A stretch of 9,113 bases of DNA. It comes from Nitrospirota bacterium (GTDB taxonomy: Bacteria; Nitrospirota; Leptospirillia; Leptospirillales; Leptospirillaceae). The notes under the pieces are model-generated. The model saw nothing but the letters and a program-made list of their open reading frames with translations. It searched no databases and was not told the origin of the DNA. Positions within the stretch are counted from its first letter, which is position 1; every line of letters starts with the position of its first letter. The stretch is from positions 1 through 9,113 of the forward strand of contig JAJZGM010000042.1 in assembly GCA_021828525.1 (NCBI GenBank). The letters run 5' to 3'. The position numbers and the translations under genes are program-made. Below, piece after piece: positions 1 through 7,074 of this stretch.

Positions 1-1218
1 GGTGTGGGGGTTGTCGACCCGGAAAAGCCGGATCCCCTTGGCGACCCAGAAAAGAACGACCCGTTTAAGCTCCTGCCAGAGCCCCTCCCAGTCCTCCGAC
101 AAAAAGTCGAAGGGATAGATGTCCTGGTATTTCTTGGGAGGGTTCTCCGCATAGTGGATCGACCCGTCCGGACGTCTCCTGAACCATTCCGGATGATCCC
201 TGACATAGGGATGATCGGGCGAGCACTGGAAGGCCAGGTCCAGGGCCACTTCAAGCTTCAGCCCTTCCGCCGTCCCGAGAAAGTCCTGGAAGTCGGCCAT
301 GGTTCCCAGACGGGAATCGATGGCGGTGTGTCCTCCCTCCTCCGAGCCGATCGCCCAGGGAGACCCCGGGACATCCCCCGTTGCGGCGGGCGTGTTGTTC
401 GGCCCCTTCCGGAAGGCATGGCCGATCGGATGGATGGGAGGGAGATAGACCACGTCGAACCCCATGGCGGCGATGGCCGGAAGGCGGCGGGTGGCATCCT
501 GGAGAGTTCCGTGAAGACCCGGAACCGTTCCGGAGCTCCTCGGAAAGAACTCGTACCAGGCGCCCCGGAGGGCACGCTCCCGTTCGACATGGACCCGAAA
601 GATCCCGGAGAGGGTGACGAAGCGGGGATCGGGAAAGGCGGAGGCCTCCTCTCCCCGCCGTTTGTCGAGCGCCAGGGCCACCCTCTGGTCCAGATCCCCG
701 TCCTTCTCCCAAAGGGAGAGCCACCGGAAAAGTTCGGAAGTCCGGGCTCCTCTTCCGGCCCGGGCCAGGTGAGTGCGGAGGATCTGGGCCCCTTCCAGAA
801 TCCAGGTTTCGAAATCCTCGCGCTGTCCGGCCCGGACCTTTTTTTCAAGCCCGTCCTGCCAGTGGGCCACCTCGTTGATCCAGGCCCTGATCCGAAACTT
901 AGCCACTCCCTCCCGGCGAAAGACCAGGCGTCCCGTCCAGAGATCGTTCCCTGCCGAGACCATGGCCTGTGACTCCCAGACGGAATCTCCCTCCTCGCAC
1001 ACTTCGAGGAGGACCCCCAGGGGTTCATGGCCGTCGGCCAGGACGTCCGCGTCCACCTCGAGGGATTCTCCCGGGATCCGCTTGACCGGGTATCTTCCTC
1101 CGTCGACCGAGGGGGAGACGCGCTCAATCCGGACCCGCTGGCGTCCTTCGGAGGGGGTCCCTCCGGGATGCAGAATTTCCGGATCTGGACCTGACGGTTT
1201 TTGAAGGTATTCCTCCAA
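1..1218 (-). CDS. glgE: GlgE, alpha-1,4-glucan:maltose-1-phosphate maltosyltransferase (3' end outside window)
   Basis: GlgE is a GH13_3 enzyme that transfers maltosyl units from alpha-maltose-1-phosphate onto alpha-1,4-glucans in the cytoplasm, downstream of TreS and maltokinase. The reading frame is open for 406 codons to the left edge. Seen: an N-domain start RVRIERVSPSVDGGRYPVK (residues 28-46), the FDVVYLPPIHPIG strand and following HAFRKGPNNTP loop (about 248-267), LDLAFQCSPDHPYV (about 320-333), the NPPKKYQDIYPFDF stretch (about 355-368), and FRVDNPHT at the very edge. Asp402 there matches the known GlgE nucleophile (Asp394 in Streptomyces coelicolor GlgE1). Full-length enzymes run about 650-700 residues, so roughly the last 40% lies outside. 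I chose the TTG at 1218 because AGGAGGG (1232-1226) lies 7 nt before it; an in-frame ATG at 1281 has no ribosome binding site. The gap to the upstream gad gene is 74 bp. No treS, maltokinase or glgB is in the window. Confidence 0.93.
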   Translation of the reverse strand, partial: MEEYLQKPSGPDPEILHPGGTPSEGRQRVRIERVSPSVDGGRYPVKRIPGESLEVDADVLADGHEPLGVLLEVCEEGDSVWESQAMVSAGNDLWTGRLVFRREGVAKFRIRAWINEVAHWQDGLEKKVRAGQREDFETWILEGAQILRTHLARAGRGARTSELFRWLSLWEKDGDLDQRVALALDKRRGEEASAFPDPRFVTLSGIFRVHVERERALRGAWYEFFPRSSGTVPGLHGTLQDATRRLPAIAAMGFDVVYLPPIHPIGHAFRKGPNNTPAATGDVPGSPWAIGSEEGGHTAIDSRLGTMADFQDFLGTAEGLKLEVALDLAFQCSPDHPYVRDHPEWFRRRPDGSIHYAENPPKKYQDIYPFDFLSEDWEGLWQELKRVVLFWVAKGIRLFRVDNPHT

Positions 1219-1239
1219 TCGGCATCCCTCCTTTTTTCT

Positions 1240-1256
1240 GGTCCCGATACGGGACC
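1240..1256 (-). promoter_or_regulatory. Leader hairpin upstream of glgE
   Basis: On the minus strand a perfect 7-bp inverted repeat, GGTCCCG / CGGGACC with a 3-nt loop, ends 7 nt before the glgE Shine-Dalgarno AGGAGGG. It is followed by an A-rich run, not a T-run, so it does not look like an intrinsic terminator. It could modulate ribosome access or stabilise the transcript. The function is inferred; only the inverted repeat and its position are seen. Confidence 0.45.
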
Positions 1257-1292
1257 GGTCTCCTTTTATGTGCGGAGCCATTGACCGGAGCG

Positions 1293-2684
1293 CTAACAGA
1301 CCCCCGGCTTCCGGGACCCCCTCCGGCCCGGGATCCTCTTCCCGGAAAGGGCCCGGGCGGCCAGATCAATATCCCCAAGAAGAATATCGGCCATGTCCCG
1401 GCTGAAGTTCTCCTTGACCACGACCCTGAGGATGGACCGGGCGGCCAGGTCGGGGGGAAGGGGGTAGGCGGGAAGGATCCAGCCCCGCTCCCGGATCTTA
1501 TCCGAAAGATCCGATGCGGAAAATCCTGCACCGGTGGCGATCTCGAAGGTCACGATCGGGAGATGGTCCGCGGGGCCTATCACCTTGAACCGGGGATCGT
1601 CGGCCAGTCTGTCCGCCAAAAAGCTGGCGTTGGCCTTCGAGGTGGCGTGAATGCGCCGGTATCCTTCGAAGCCCAGCCGGAGAAGCATGTAGTACTGGGC
1701 GAGCATCATGGAGCTTCCCCGGGAAAAATTGAGGGTGTAGGTCGCCTCCTCCCCTCCCAGGTAGTTGACGCGGAAGACCAGCTCTTCCGGAAGATCCTTC
1801 TCTTCCCGAAAGAGAAGCCAGCCGATCCCCGGGTAAACGAGGCCGTACTTGTGGCCGGAGACATTGATGGAGCGGACATGGGGAAGCCTGAAATCCCAGC
1901 GGAGATCGGGTTCCAGGAAAGGAAGGACGAATCCCCCGCTGGCTCCGTCCACATGGATCGGGATCTCCCACCCCTTTTTTTCCCGGATCCTTGAAAGGAG
2001 ACGGTCAATCTCCTCCACCGGATCGAGATGGCCGGTATAGGTCGATCCCAGGATCGCCCCCACGCAGATTGTCCGCTCGTCGACCGCCCTCTCCACCGCC
2101 TCCGGGTCGAGGGTGAACCGCTCCCCCGCCATCGGAAGGAGCCTGAGCTCTACCTCGAAATACCGGGCGAACTTCTCCCAGACGACGTGCACCCCGCTTG
2201 AGGCGACGATGTTCGGGCGGTCGGCGGGAAGTCCCCGGGCCAGGCGCTCCTTTTTCCACCGCGTCTTGTGGGCCAGGAGGGCCAGCATGATGGCCTCGGA
2301 GGAACCGACCGTCGCCGTTCCGATTCCTTCCCCTCCCTTCGGGGCATGAAAAAGGCGGGCCAGCATGTTGACCACCCGTTCCTGGATCACGCCCGTCTGG
2401 GGATATTCCTCCTGGTCGACCAGATTCTTGTTGAGGGTGCAGTCGATCAGCCTTTCGGCTTCGGGCTCCATCCAGGTGGTGACAAAGGTGGCCAGGTTCA
2501 GGGCGGGGTTTCCGTCGAGATTCAGCTCGTCTGTGATGAGGCGGTAGGCCACCTCGGCCGGCACCCCTTCCCCGGGAATTTCGAACCGGGGGATTTCCCG
2601 GGAAAAGGAACGACTGCCGTAGGTGACGGAAAGAAGGCGTTCTTCGGGGGAGAGGGTGGCGATGGGGCGTTTTTTCGAGAGCAT
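1293..2684 (-). CDS. gadB: Glutamate decarboxylase (PLP-dependent, group II)
   Basis: The product converts L-glutamate to GABA and CO2, consuming a proton, and acts in the cytoplasm. The 463-residue length fits the family (E. coli GadB has 466). It aligns by eye from end to end with E. coli GadB: NLATF (63-67) holds the substrate-pocket Thr-Phe, GSSEA (127-131) binds PLP phosphate, HVDGASGG (244-251) carries the Asp246 that pairs with the PLP pyridine nitrogen, and SGHKYGL (276-282) holds the Schiff-base lysine Lys279. Two differences stand out. His166 (VHVVWEKFARY) sits where E. coli has Gln163, and the C-terminus ends in GVC without the His465-type plug that closes the E. coli site at neutral pH. 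The ATG at 2684 follows an AAAGGGG stretch about 8 nt upstream. No glutamate/GABA antiporter is in the window. The GABA shunt is an alternative role to acid resistance. The enzyme call is firm; the physiological role is inferred. Confidence 0.95.
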   Translation of the reverse strand: MLSKKRPIATLSPEERLLSVTYGSRSFSREIPRFEIPGEGVPAEVAYRLITDELNLDGNPALNLATFVTTWMEPEAERLIDCTLNKNLVDQEEYPQTGVIQERVVNMLARLFHAPKGGEGIGTATVGSSEAIMLALLAHKTRWKKERLARGLPADRPNIVASSGVHVVWEKFARYFEVELRLLPMAGERFTLDPEAVERAVDERTICVGAILGSTYTGHLDPVEEIDRLLSRIREKKGWEIPIHVDGASGGFVLPFLEPDLRWDFRLPHVRSINVSGHKYGLVYPGIGWLLFREEKDLPEELVFRVNYLGGEEATYTLNFSRGSSMMLAQYYMLLRLGFEGYRRIHATSKANASFLADRLADDPRFKVIGPADHLPIVTFEIATGAGFSASDLSDKIRERGWILPAYPLPPDLAARSILRVVVKENFSRDMADILLGDIDLAARALSGKRIPGRRGSRKPGVC

Positions 2685-2754
2685 GGGAGGATCCCCTTTC
2701 GGTTCGGGTTCTGGAAAAACGATCCCGGGCCCCCATCGCTAGGAGAACTCTCCG

Positions 2755-2772
2755 GACTGGCTCCCGCCAGCC
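2755..2772 (-). other. Hairpin just after the propeller-gene stop codon
   Basis: On the minus strand a GC-rich stem starts one or two bases after the propeller-gene TAA (2776-2774). The core is CTGGC / GCCAG around a GGGA tetraloop, extended by a G-T and a G-C pair to 7 bp. No T-run follows, so it is at best a weak terminator or a 3'-end stabiliser between the propeller gene and gad. A T5 run lies further on (2719-2715), after an imperfect GCGAT...ATCGT pairing. I see no clear promoter in this 89-bp gap. Confidence 0.3.
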
Positions 2773-2773
2773 T

Positions 2774-4030
2774 TTAGTCGGAGGGACGGGAGAGGTCGGG
2801 AGAGGGCTCCTGTGGCACCTGGATCTCCTGGTGGTACCGGGAATGGTAGAGGGTTTCGATCTTTTCAAAGGGAATCTTGCTGACGCACTGGCGGGACAAG
2901 GTGGCGCCCTTCCGGTTGCAGGAGAGGCTCATCCGGAACAGGGCGTCCCGGTCGTCGACGGTCATCCAGAGGTCCTGTCTCCCCCCCGGCGACAGAGAGG
3001 CCGGGGTTCCATTGGGGAGAGGAAAGAGGCGAAGATCGAAACATCCCTTTTGACAGGACTTTGAGACCCGGAAATATCCGGCGTGGGGGTGGTGGCCGCC
3101 GGTCACCAGAAAGACTCCCCCCGACGGAAGGGCCAGAAGACGCGAAATTCTCCCGGAGGTCGGCTCGAGGTTCCTGATCCGAAGATGGGGGGCCGCCTCG
3201 CCCAGATCGATCCATCCCAATGCCGCCCCTTTTTCCAGGCTCAGGTAGAGACGGTCCTCAAAGGGAGAAATCCCCGGGGATGCGGGGTCCTGGCCAGAGA
3301 GAGATCCGGGAAAGGTCCCGGCGCAGGAGGTCTTTCGGCAGCCTGCCGGGATCCGCAGGATCGCCCCGGAGTGGACAAAGGTCACCCAGAGATCTCCCCT
3401 CTTCGGGTCGTAGGCGATCCCCGACGGAGACCCGGAAGACGGAAGGCGGAAAAAGGACAGGCAGTGGCGACCGGCACAGTCTCCGGAAAGGAAGACCACG
3501 CGTCGGCCCAGGCGGTCCAGAACGGCCAGCCGATGCCTTCCGGAATCATAGACGGCGCGGAAGGGATAGGCCGGACGTTCCGGAAGACGATAGGTCCGGA
3601 GGCAGGATTTGGAGAGACACCGGGGAGGAACATAGATCACCTTGTCCCCGAGACGCAGAAGGACATAGGCGCCTCCCCGCTCCGGGTCGGACACGACATC
3701 CCCGGGATCGCCCAGGATTGGCTCAAGCGGGATCAGAGTCGCGCAGTCTTCGTTCCGGCAGGAAGGGGGGAGAACATAGACCCCGTTCCGGAGAGCCGAG
3801 GCGACATAGAGGGCCCCCGAGCGGTCCCGGGCCAATCCTCTGAAGCCAAAATTGCTCACCGGAAGGGCAAGCTTGGAATATTGGGTCACCGGTCCGGGAG
3901 AGTCCTCTTCCTGGGAGGCTGGGGAGGCCGCCAGAGCCATGGGTCCGAAGGATAAAAGCCCGGAGAGCATCCCCCCCAGGAGAAGGGTCGTCAGAAGTCT
4001 ACGCCGGTCAGACCGGGGGATGGATGGCAT
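2774..4030 (-). CDS. Secreted beta-propeller-like protein with cysteine-pair repeats, unknown function
   Basis: I do not recognise a named family. The 418-residue product has an export signal: SDRRRLL (7-13), a hydrophobic stretch (14-33) and an AxA-type site (MALA, cleavage after about 34). The RRxLL pattern resembles a Tat signal, though Sec is possible. The rest is seven repeats of about 45-47 residues with NHL/Vgb-like propeller strands such as GLARDRSGALYVAS, GIAYDPKRGDLWVTF and GGRQDLWMTVDD. All 12 cysteines occur as pairs at the end of repeats: C91/C96, C138/C143, C185/C190, C231/C236, C326/C330 and C371/C382; repeat five has none. They probably form disulfides, or hold metal, outside the cytoplasm. 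The ATG at 4030 is preferred because GGAG lies 6 nt upstream; an ATG at 4048 has no good site. The gene overlaps the end of the DUF1499-like gene by 23 bp, so translation is likely coupled. The real-gene call is strong; the fold is inferred from the periodicity. Confidence 0.85.
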   Translation of the reverse strand: MPSIPRSDRRRLLTTLLLGGMLSGLLSFGPMALAASPASQEEDSPGPVTQYSKLALPVSNFGFRGLARDRSGALYVASALRNGVYVLPPSCRNEDCATLIPLEPILGDPGDVVSDPERGGAYVLLRLGDKVIYVPPRCLSKSCLRTYRLPERPAYPFRAVYDSGRHRLAVLDRLGRRVVFLSGDCAGRHCLSFFRLPSSGSPSGIAYDPKRGDLWVTFVHSGAILRIPAGCRKTSCAGTFPGSLSGQDPASPGISPFEDRLYLSLEKGAALGWIDLGEAAPHLRIRNLEPTSGRISRLLALPSGGVFLVTGGHHPHAGYFRVSKSCQKGCFDLRLFPLPNGTPASLSPGGRQDLWMTVDDRDALFRMSLSCNRKGATLSRQCVSKIPFEKIETLYHSRYHQEIQVPQEPSPDLSRPSD

Positions 4031-4490
4031 TTTCGTCTCCGATTTCATGAATCAGGTTCAGGATGTAGTTCCGGTCGGCCCCCAGGTCGGGGAATCCCGA
4101 ACGGGAGGTGGCGGTCACATCCATCCGCAGGCCCCCCCGCACAGGAGAGAGGGTCACTTCGAGACGGGAGGCGTGGTGCCAGAAGGAGGGCCCGACCCTG
4201 ACATCGAGGCGGCCGGGAGTCGCCTCCTCGATATGCCACCCTGAAAAGCTCCCGATGGAGTGCGTGATATTGGCATAAAGCTTGTCCGGATCCCCGTAGA
4301 ATATCTGTGAACTCACCTCGGGCAGGGGATATCCTCCCGTAGTCCAGGCCCGGTTCAGGGTGAAATAGACATGGATCCGCGTCAATGGGCCCGGGGTATT
4401 GATGAAGGCGGCGTTGTTTGCAATGAGGTCCCCGCCCAGATAGACCAGAGCCAGAAAGACCGTCAGGGCCAAAATTTTGAGGGATTTCAA
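4008..4490 (-). CDS. DUF1499-like protein with N-terminal membrane anchor or signal peptide
   Basis: This 160-residue protein has a basic start (MKSLK) and a hydrophobic helix (about 5-24), so it is exported or anchored in the inner membrane facing the periplasm. The C-terminal half, with FWHHASRLEVTLSP (103-116) and MDVTATSRSGFPDLGADRNYI (123-143), resembles the end of DUF1499 proteins, where an arginine/serine-rich strand precedes a DLG-N/D-R helix. The cysteine-containing CPxSPNC stretch that many DUF1499 members carry near their start is missing; there is no cysteine at all. The start is TTG at 4490, 6 bp after the trxB stop, with AGAGG about 9 nt upstream at the end of trxB. Its stop lies inside the next gene. 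The molecular function of DUF1499 is not known to me. The gene call is strong, the family call moderate. Confidence 0.8.
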   Translation of the reverse strand: MKSLKILALTVFLALVYLGGDLIANNAAFINTPGPLTRIHVYFTLNRAWTTGGYPLPEVSSQIFYGDPDKLYANITHSIGSFSGWHIEEATPGRLDVRVGPSFWHHASRLEVTLSPVRGGLRMDVTATSRSGFPDLGADRNYILNLIHEIGDENAIHPPV

Positions 4491-4496
4491 GCGCGG

Positions 4497-5435
4497 CTAC
4501 CTCTTTTCGACGCCGGAGGCTTCGAGAAAGCGCTCCGCATCGATCGCCGCCATGCAGCCTGTCCCCGCGGCCGAGATCGCCTGACGGTAGACGGGATCGG
4601 AGACATCTCCGGCGGCAAAAAGGCCCGGAACGCTGGTCTTTGTCCCGGAGGTTGTCTTCAGGTACCCCACGGCATCCGTTTCCGCCATTCCCTGAAGGAA
4701 GGCCGTGTTCGGGCTGTGGCCGATGGCCACGAAAAATCCGCTGCAGGCGTGGATCGATTCCTCGCCGGTCTTTGTGTCCCTGATCCGGACCCCGGACACC
4801 TGCTGTTTCGACACGTCGAGAATCTCGAGGATCTCCTTGTTCCAGAGGAAGCGGATCTTCGGGTTCTCGAAGGCCTTCTCCTGCATGATCTTGGAGGCGC
4901 GAAGGGTGTCCCGGCGGTGAATGACGGAGACGGTTGTGGCGAAACGGGTCAAAAACAGCGCCTCCTCAAGGGCCGTGTCCCCTCCGCCGACCACGACGAT
5001 CTCCTTGTCCCGGAAGAAGAATCCGTCACAGGTGGCGCAGGCGGAGACCCCCGCGCCCATCAGGGCCTTCTCCGACGGAATCCCCAGGAACTTGGCCGAC
5101 GCCCCGGTGGCCACGATCACGGTCCAGCTCTCATGAACTGTCCCTTCGTCGGTGATGACCCGGAAACCCCCGCCCTCCCGCTTCTCGACCCTCTCGATGA
5201 CCGCCGGCTCGATGCGGGCCCCGAACCGGAGAACCTGGGCCCGCATCCGCTCGATCAGTTCGGGGCCGGTGATCCCGTCCGGAAATCCGGGAAAATTTTC
5301 GACCTCGGTCGTGATGGTAAGCTGACCTCCCGCCTGGGGGCCCTCCAGAACCAGGGGCGACAAAAAAGCCCGCGCCGTATAAAGGGCGGCCGTAAGCCCC
5401 GCCGGACCCGTTCCCAAGATGATTACCTTTTCCAC
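4497..5435 (-). CDS. trxB: Thioredoxin-disulfide reductase
   Basis: This FAD flavoprotein uses NADPH to reduce oxidised thioredoxin in the cytoplasm. The 312-residue length fits low-molecular-weight TrxB (about 305-320). Seen in order: FAD-binding GTGPAG (8-13), ATGA (109-112), the redox-active CATC at 133-136 followed by Asp-Gly, the NADPH-binding VGGGDTALEEA (149-159), HRRD (173-176), and the second FAD motif GLFAAGDVSD (271-280) with the YRQAISAAGTGCMAA helix after it. I prefer the GTG at 5435 because GGAAGGAG lies 5 nt upstream. An in-frame ATG at 5477 would add 14 poorly conserved residues (MDPAEGKTDG...) and has a weaker site. The gene precedes the DUF1499-like gene by 6 bp, so the two are probably on one transcript. 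No thioredoxin gene is in the window. TrxB supplies electrons for ribonucleotide reduction, peroxide defence and protein disulfide reduction. Confidence 0.95.
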   Translation of the reverse strand: MEKVIILGTGPAGLTAALYTARAFLSPLVLEGPQAGGQLTITTEVENFPGFPDGITGPELIERMRAQVLRFGARIEPAVIERVEKREGGGFRVITDEGTVHESWTVIVATGASAKFLGIPSEKALMGAGVSACATCDGFFFRDKEIVVVGGGDTALEEALFLTRFATTVSVIHRRDTLRASKIMQEKAFENPKIRFLWNKEILEILDVSKQQVSGVRIRDTKTGEESIHACSGFFVAIGHSPNTAFLQGMAETDAVGYLKTTSGTKTSVPGLFAAGDVSDPVYRQAISAAGTGCMAAIDAERFLEASGVEKR

Positions 5436-5496
5436 ACTGACTCCTTCCCCATCCGTCTTCCCCTCTGCCGGGTCCATTTCCGTTCCATATCCCTCA

Positions 5497-5526
5497 ACAA
5501 TACCAAGGGGGACAAAATCCGGTCAA
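5497..5526 (-). promoter_or_regulatory. Candidate sigma-70 promoter for trxB
   Basis: On the minus strand TTGACC (5526-5521, five of six matches to the -35 consensus) and TATTGT (5502-5497, four of six to the -10 consensus) are separated by 18 nt. The -35 begins just after the tolC stop (5533-5531). Transcription would start near 5490, leaving a leader of about 55 nt before the GTG at 5435 but only about 13 nt before the ATG at 5477, which also favours the GTG start. This is a consensus match only. Confidence 0.4.
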
Positions 5527-5530
5527 CCCG

Positions 5531-7054
5531 TCATTCCTTCACGGGATCACGACCTACGACCTTCTTCCGGATGTCGGGAAGATAGTTCAGATAGTCGACC
5601 CCTTCGGCGAACCGGAGCGTCGCCCGGTCGACCTGATAGCGATATTGATAGGTGGCGAGCGCGGCTTCGGTGTTGAGGAGATAGACTTCGGCCAGGGAGA
5701 GCGCGACGATCGAGATGAGATTGGCGGAATAACGCTTGTTGGCAAGGACCAGCGCGAGATTTGCCTCCCTCACCGCCTCGGTGTAGGCCCGGATGTTCGC
5801 CAGGTCCGATGCGGTCCGGGCCCGGGCCCGGACGACCTGATAGCGGATATTATGGGACCAGTCGGATATCCCGTATTGACGTTCACGCGCCTTCTCGTGG
5901 GCCCGTTCCGTCAGGCCACGGATCATTCCGCCCGTGTAAATGGGAATGGTGATCGTTCCCCCACCCGACCACAATCCGGGTGAATAGCTGTTGCTGGTGA
6001 CCAGATTTCCCATGAAACCGTAGCTACCGAAGGCCGAGATCAGGGGATAATGCTGCGCCCGTTCATAGCGTGTCCGTTCCTTGTCCTGCTTGAAGAGGTT
6101 TCTGAAAGCGTTGATCTCGGGGCGGTAGGTCAGGCCCCGGGTGATGGCTTGGTCGCTTCCCGTCAAAAGCTCCGACACATGCCCCAGGCGGCCGGTGAGA
6201 GTGTAGTCGGAGCGGCCAGTCCGGCCCAGTCCCATGGAGTCATTCAAGTGGGCGATCTGGGCCACGAGATCGTCCTTCTCGGACTCCAGAAGGGCCCGGG
6301 CCTTTTCGTAGTCGACCTGGGCCAGGTCGTAATCGAGCTGGGAGCGGTAGTCCGACTGGTAGAGGGCCCGGGTCAGGTTCTTCACAAGTTTTCTCTGTTC
6401 GAGATTTTTCCGGTAGACCTCGATCAGCTTCCGGTCGAGAAGGACATGATAGTAGGCCTCCTTCACCTGAAGGATCACCCAGGCGTCCTGGCTGTAAAGC
6501 CAGAATTCGGAGGCACGCTTTCCCGCGAGCCTCTGCTTGACCCGGTGTTCGAATTTTCCGAAGTCGAGCAAAAGCTGATTGACGCCGATGGTCGCGAGTG
6601 CCATGGATTCGTTGGGGGCGGAAAGAGGACCCATCTTGGCATAATCCATCGGAAAGACCGGAGTCACAAAGTTCATGTTGTTGATATATTCATTGCCCAG
6701 TCCGGGGTTGGCAATTCCATAGAGGGCCCCTGCTCCGACATGGGGGAAAAAGTGGGACTTCGACACCTTGACCTTCGCTCCCTGCTTCCTGACGGCATGG
6801 CTGAACCAGAAGAGTTTCGGATGGTGTGTCAGCCCGAAATGGACCGCCTCGTCCACGGAAAGGGTCCCGGGGGGAACGTCCGATGATGAGATCACAGTGC
6901 TGTTTTCCGAAAAGGCCGAAGGGGGAAGGCCCAGGAGCGTCCCCAAAAGGACAAGGGTAAAAAGCCACCCGCGCATCGCCCGAATTTCAGAGAACGTCCT
7001 GCCGTAGACCCCCGAAGTTTTTCCTGCCTGGGTGTGTGTGTTCACAAAGACCAT
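5531..7054 (-). CDS. TolC-family outer-membrane efflux protein
   Basis: The product is an outer-membrane channel that docks with a periplasmic adaptor to form the exit duct of a tripartite efflux or type I secretion system. Seen: a hydrophobic signal peptide (RGWLFTLVLLGTLLGLPPSAFS, about residues 28-49), then two OEP repeats typical of the family, roughly 66-275 (LSVDEAVHFGL start, long helical segments) and 308-490 (LTYRPEINAFRNLF start, then IPIYTGG at 370-376). Length is 507 residues, near the usual 430-500 once the leader is removed. The frame stays open upstream into the adaptor gene, but those residues are a shadow of it. ATG 7054 has AAGGA 9 nt upstream; GTG 7045 sits about 10 nt after AGGAGGG; ATG 6976 puts the signal peptide at the very N-terminus but lacks a site. 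The gene lies 52 bp after the adaptor gene, so the two are probably co-expressed. No substrate can be assigned. Confidence 0.92.
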   Translation of the reverse strand: MVFVNTHTQAGKTSGVYGRTFSEIRAMRGWLFTLVLLGTLLGLPPSAFSENSTVISSSDVPPGTLSVDEAVHFGLTHHPKLFWFSHAVRKQGAKVKVSKSHFFPHVGAGALYGIANPGLGNEYINNMNFVTPVFPMDYAKMGPLSAPNESMALATIGVNQLLLDFGKFEHRVKQRLAGKRASEFWLYSQDAWVILQVKEAYYHVLLDRKLIEVYRKNLEQRKLVKNLTRALYQSDYRSQLDYDLAQVDYEKARALLESEKDDLVAQIAHLNDSMGLGRTGRSDYTLTGRLGHVSELLTGSDQAITRGLTYRPEINAFRNLFKQDKERTRYERAQHYPLISAFGSYGFMGNLVTSNSYSPGLWSGGGTITIPIYTGGMIRGLTERAHEKARERQYGISDWSHNIRYQVVRARARTASDLANIRAYTEAVREANLALVLANKRYSANLISIVALSLAEVYLLNTEAALATYQYRYQVDRATLRFAEGVDYLNYLPDIRKKVVGRDPVKE

Positions 7055-7074
7055 ACCCTCCTGTCCTTCCATTG

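Noticed and set aside
4..972. Long plus-strand open frame of 322 codons opposite glgE
   Set aside because: The minus strand gives a clear GlgE sequence with conserved motifs throughout; the plus frame is Pro/Gly/Arg-rich with no recognisable domain, a typical GC-driven shadow.
2700..2740. Possible intrinsic terminator before gad (imperfect stem then T5 on the minus strand)
   Set aside because: The pairing is four to five bp including a G-T pair around an 11-nt loop; too weak to call.
2005..2868. Minus-strand frame of 287 codons overlapping gad and the end of the propeller gene
   Set aside because: It is an out-of-frame read of the glutamate decarboxylase gene, which matches its family over its full length.
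4371..5585. Plus-strand open frame of 404 codons opposite trxB
   Set aside because: It spans several minus-strand genes and gaps, shows no motif, and trxB on the other strand is certain.
7031..7041. Short GT dinucleotide run at the tolC-type gene start
   Set aside because: Only about four to five units, too few to suggest phase variation.
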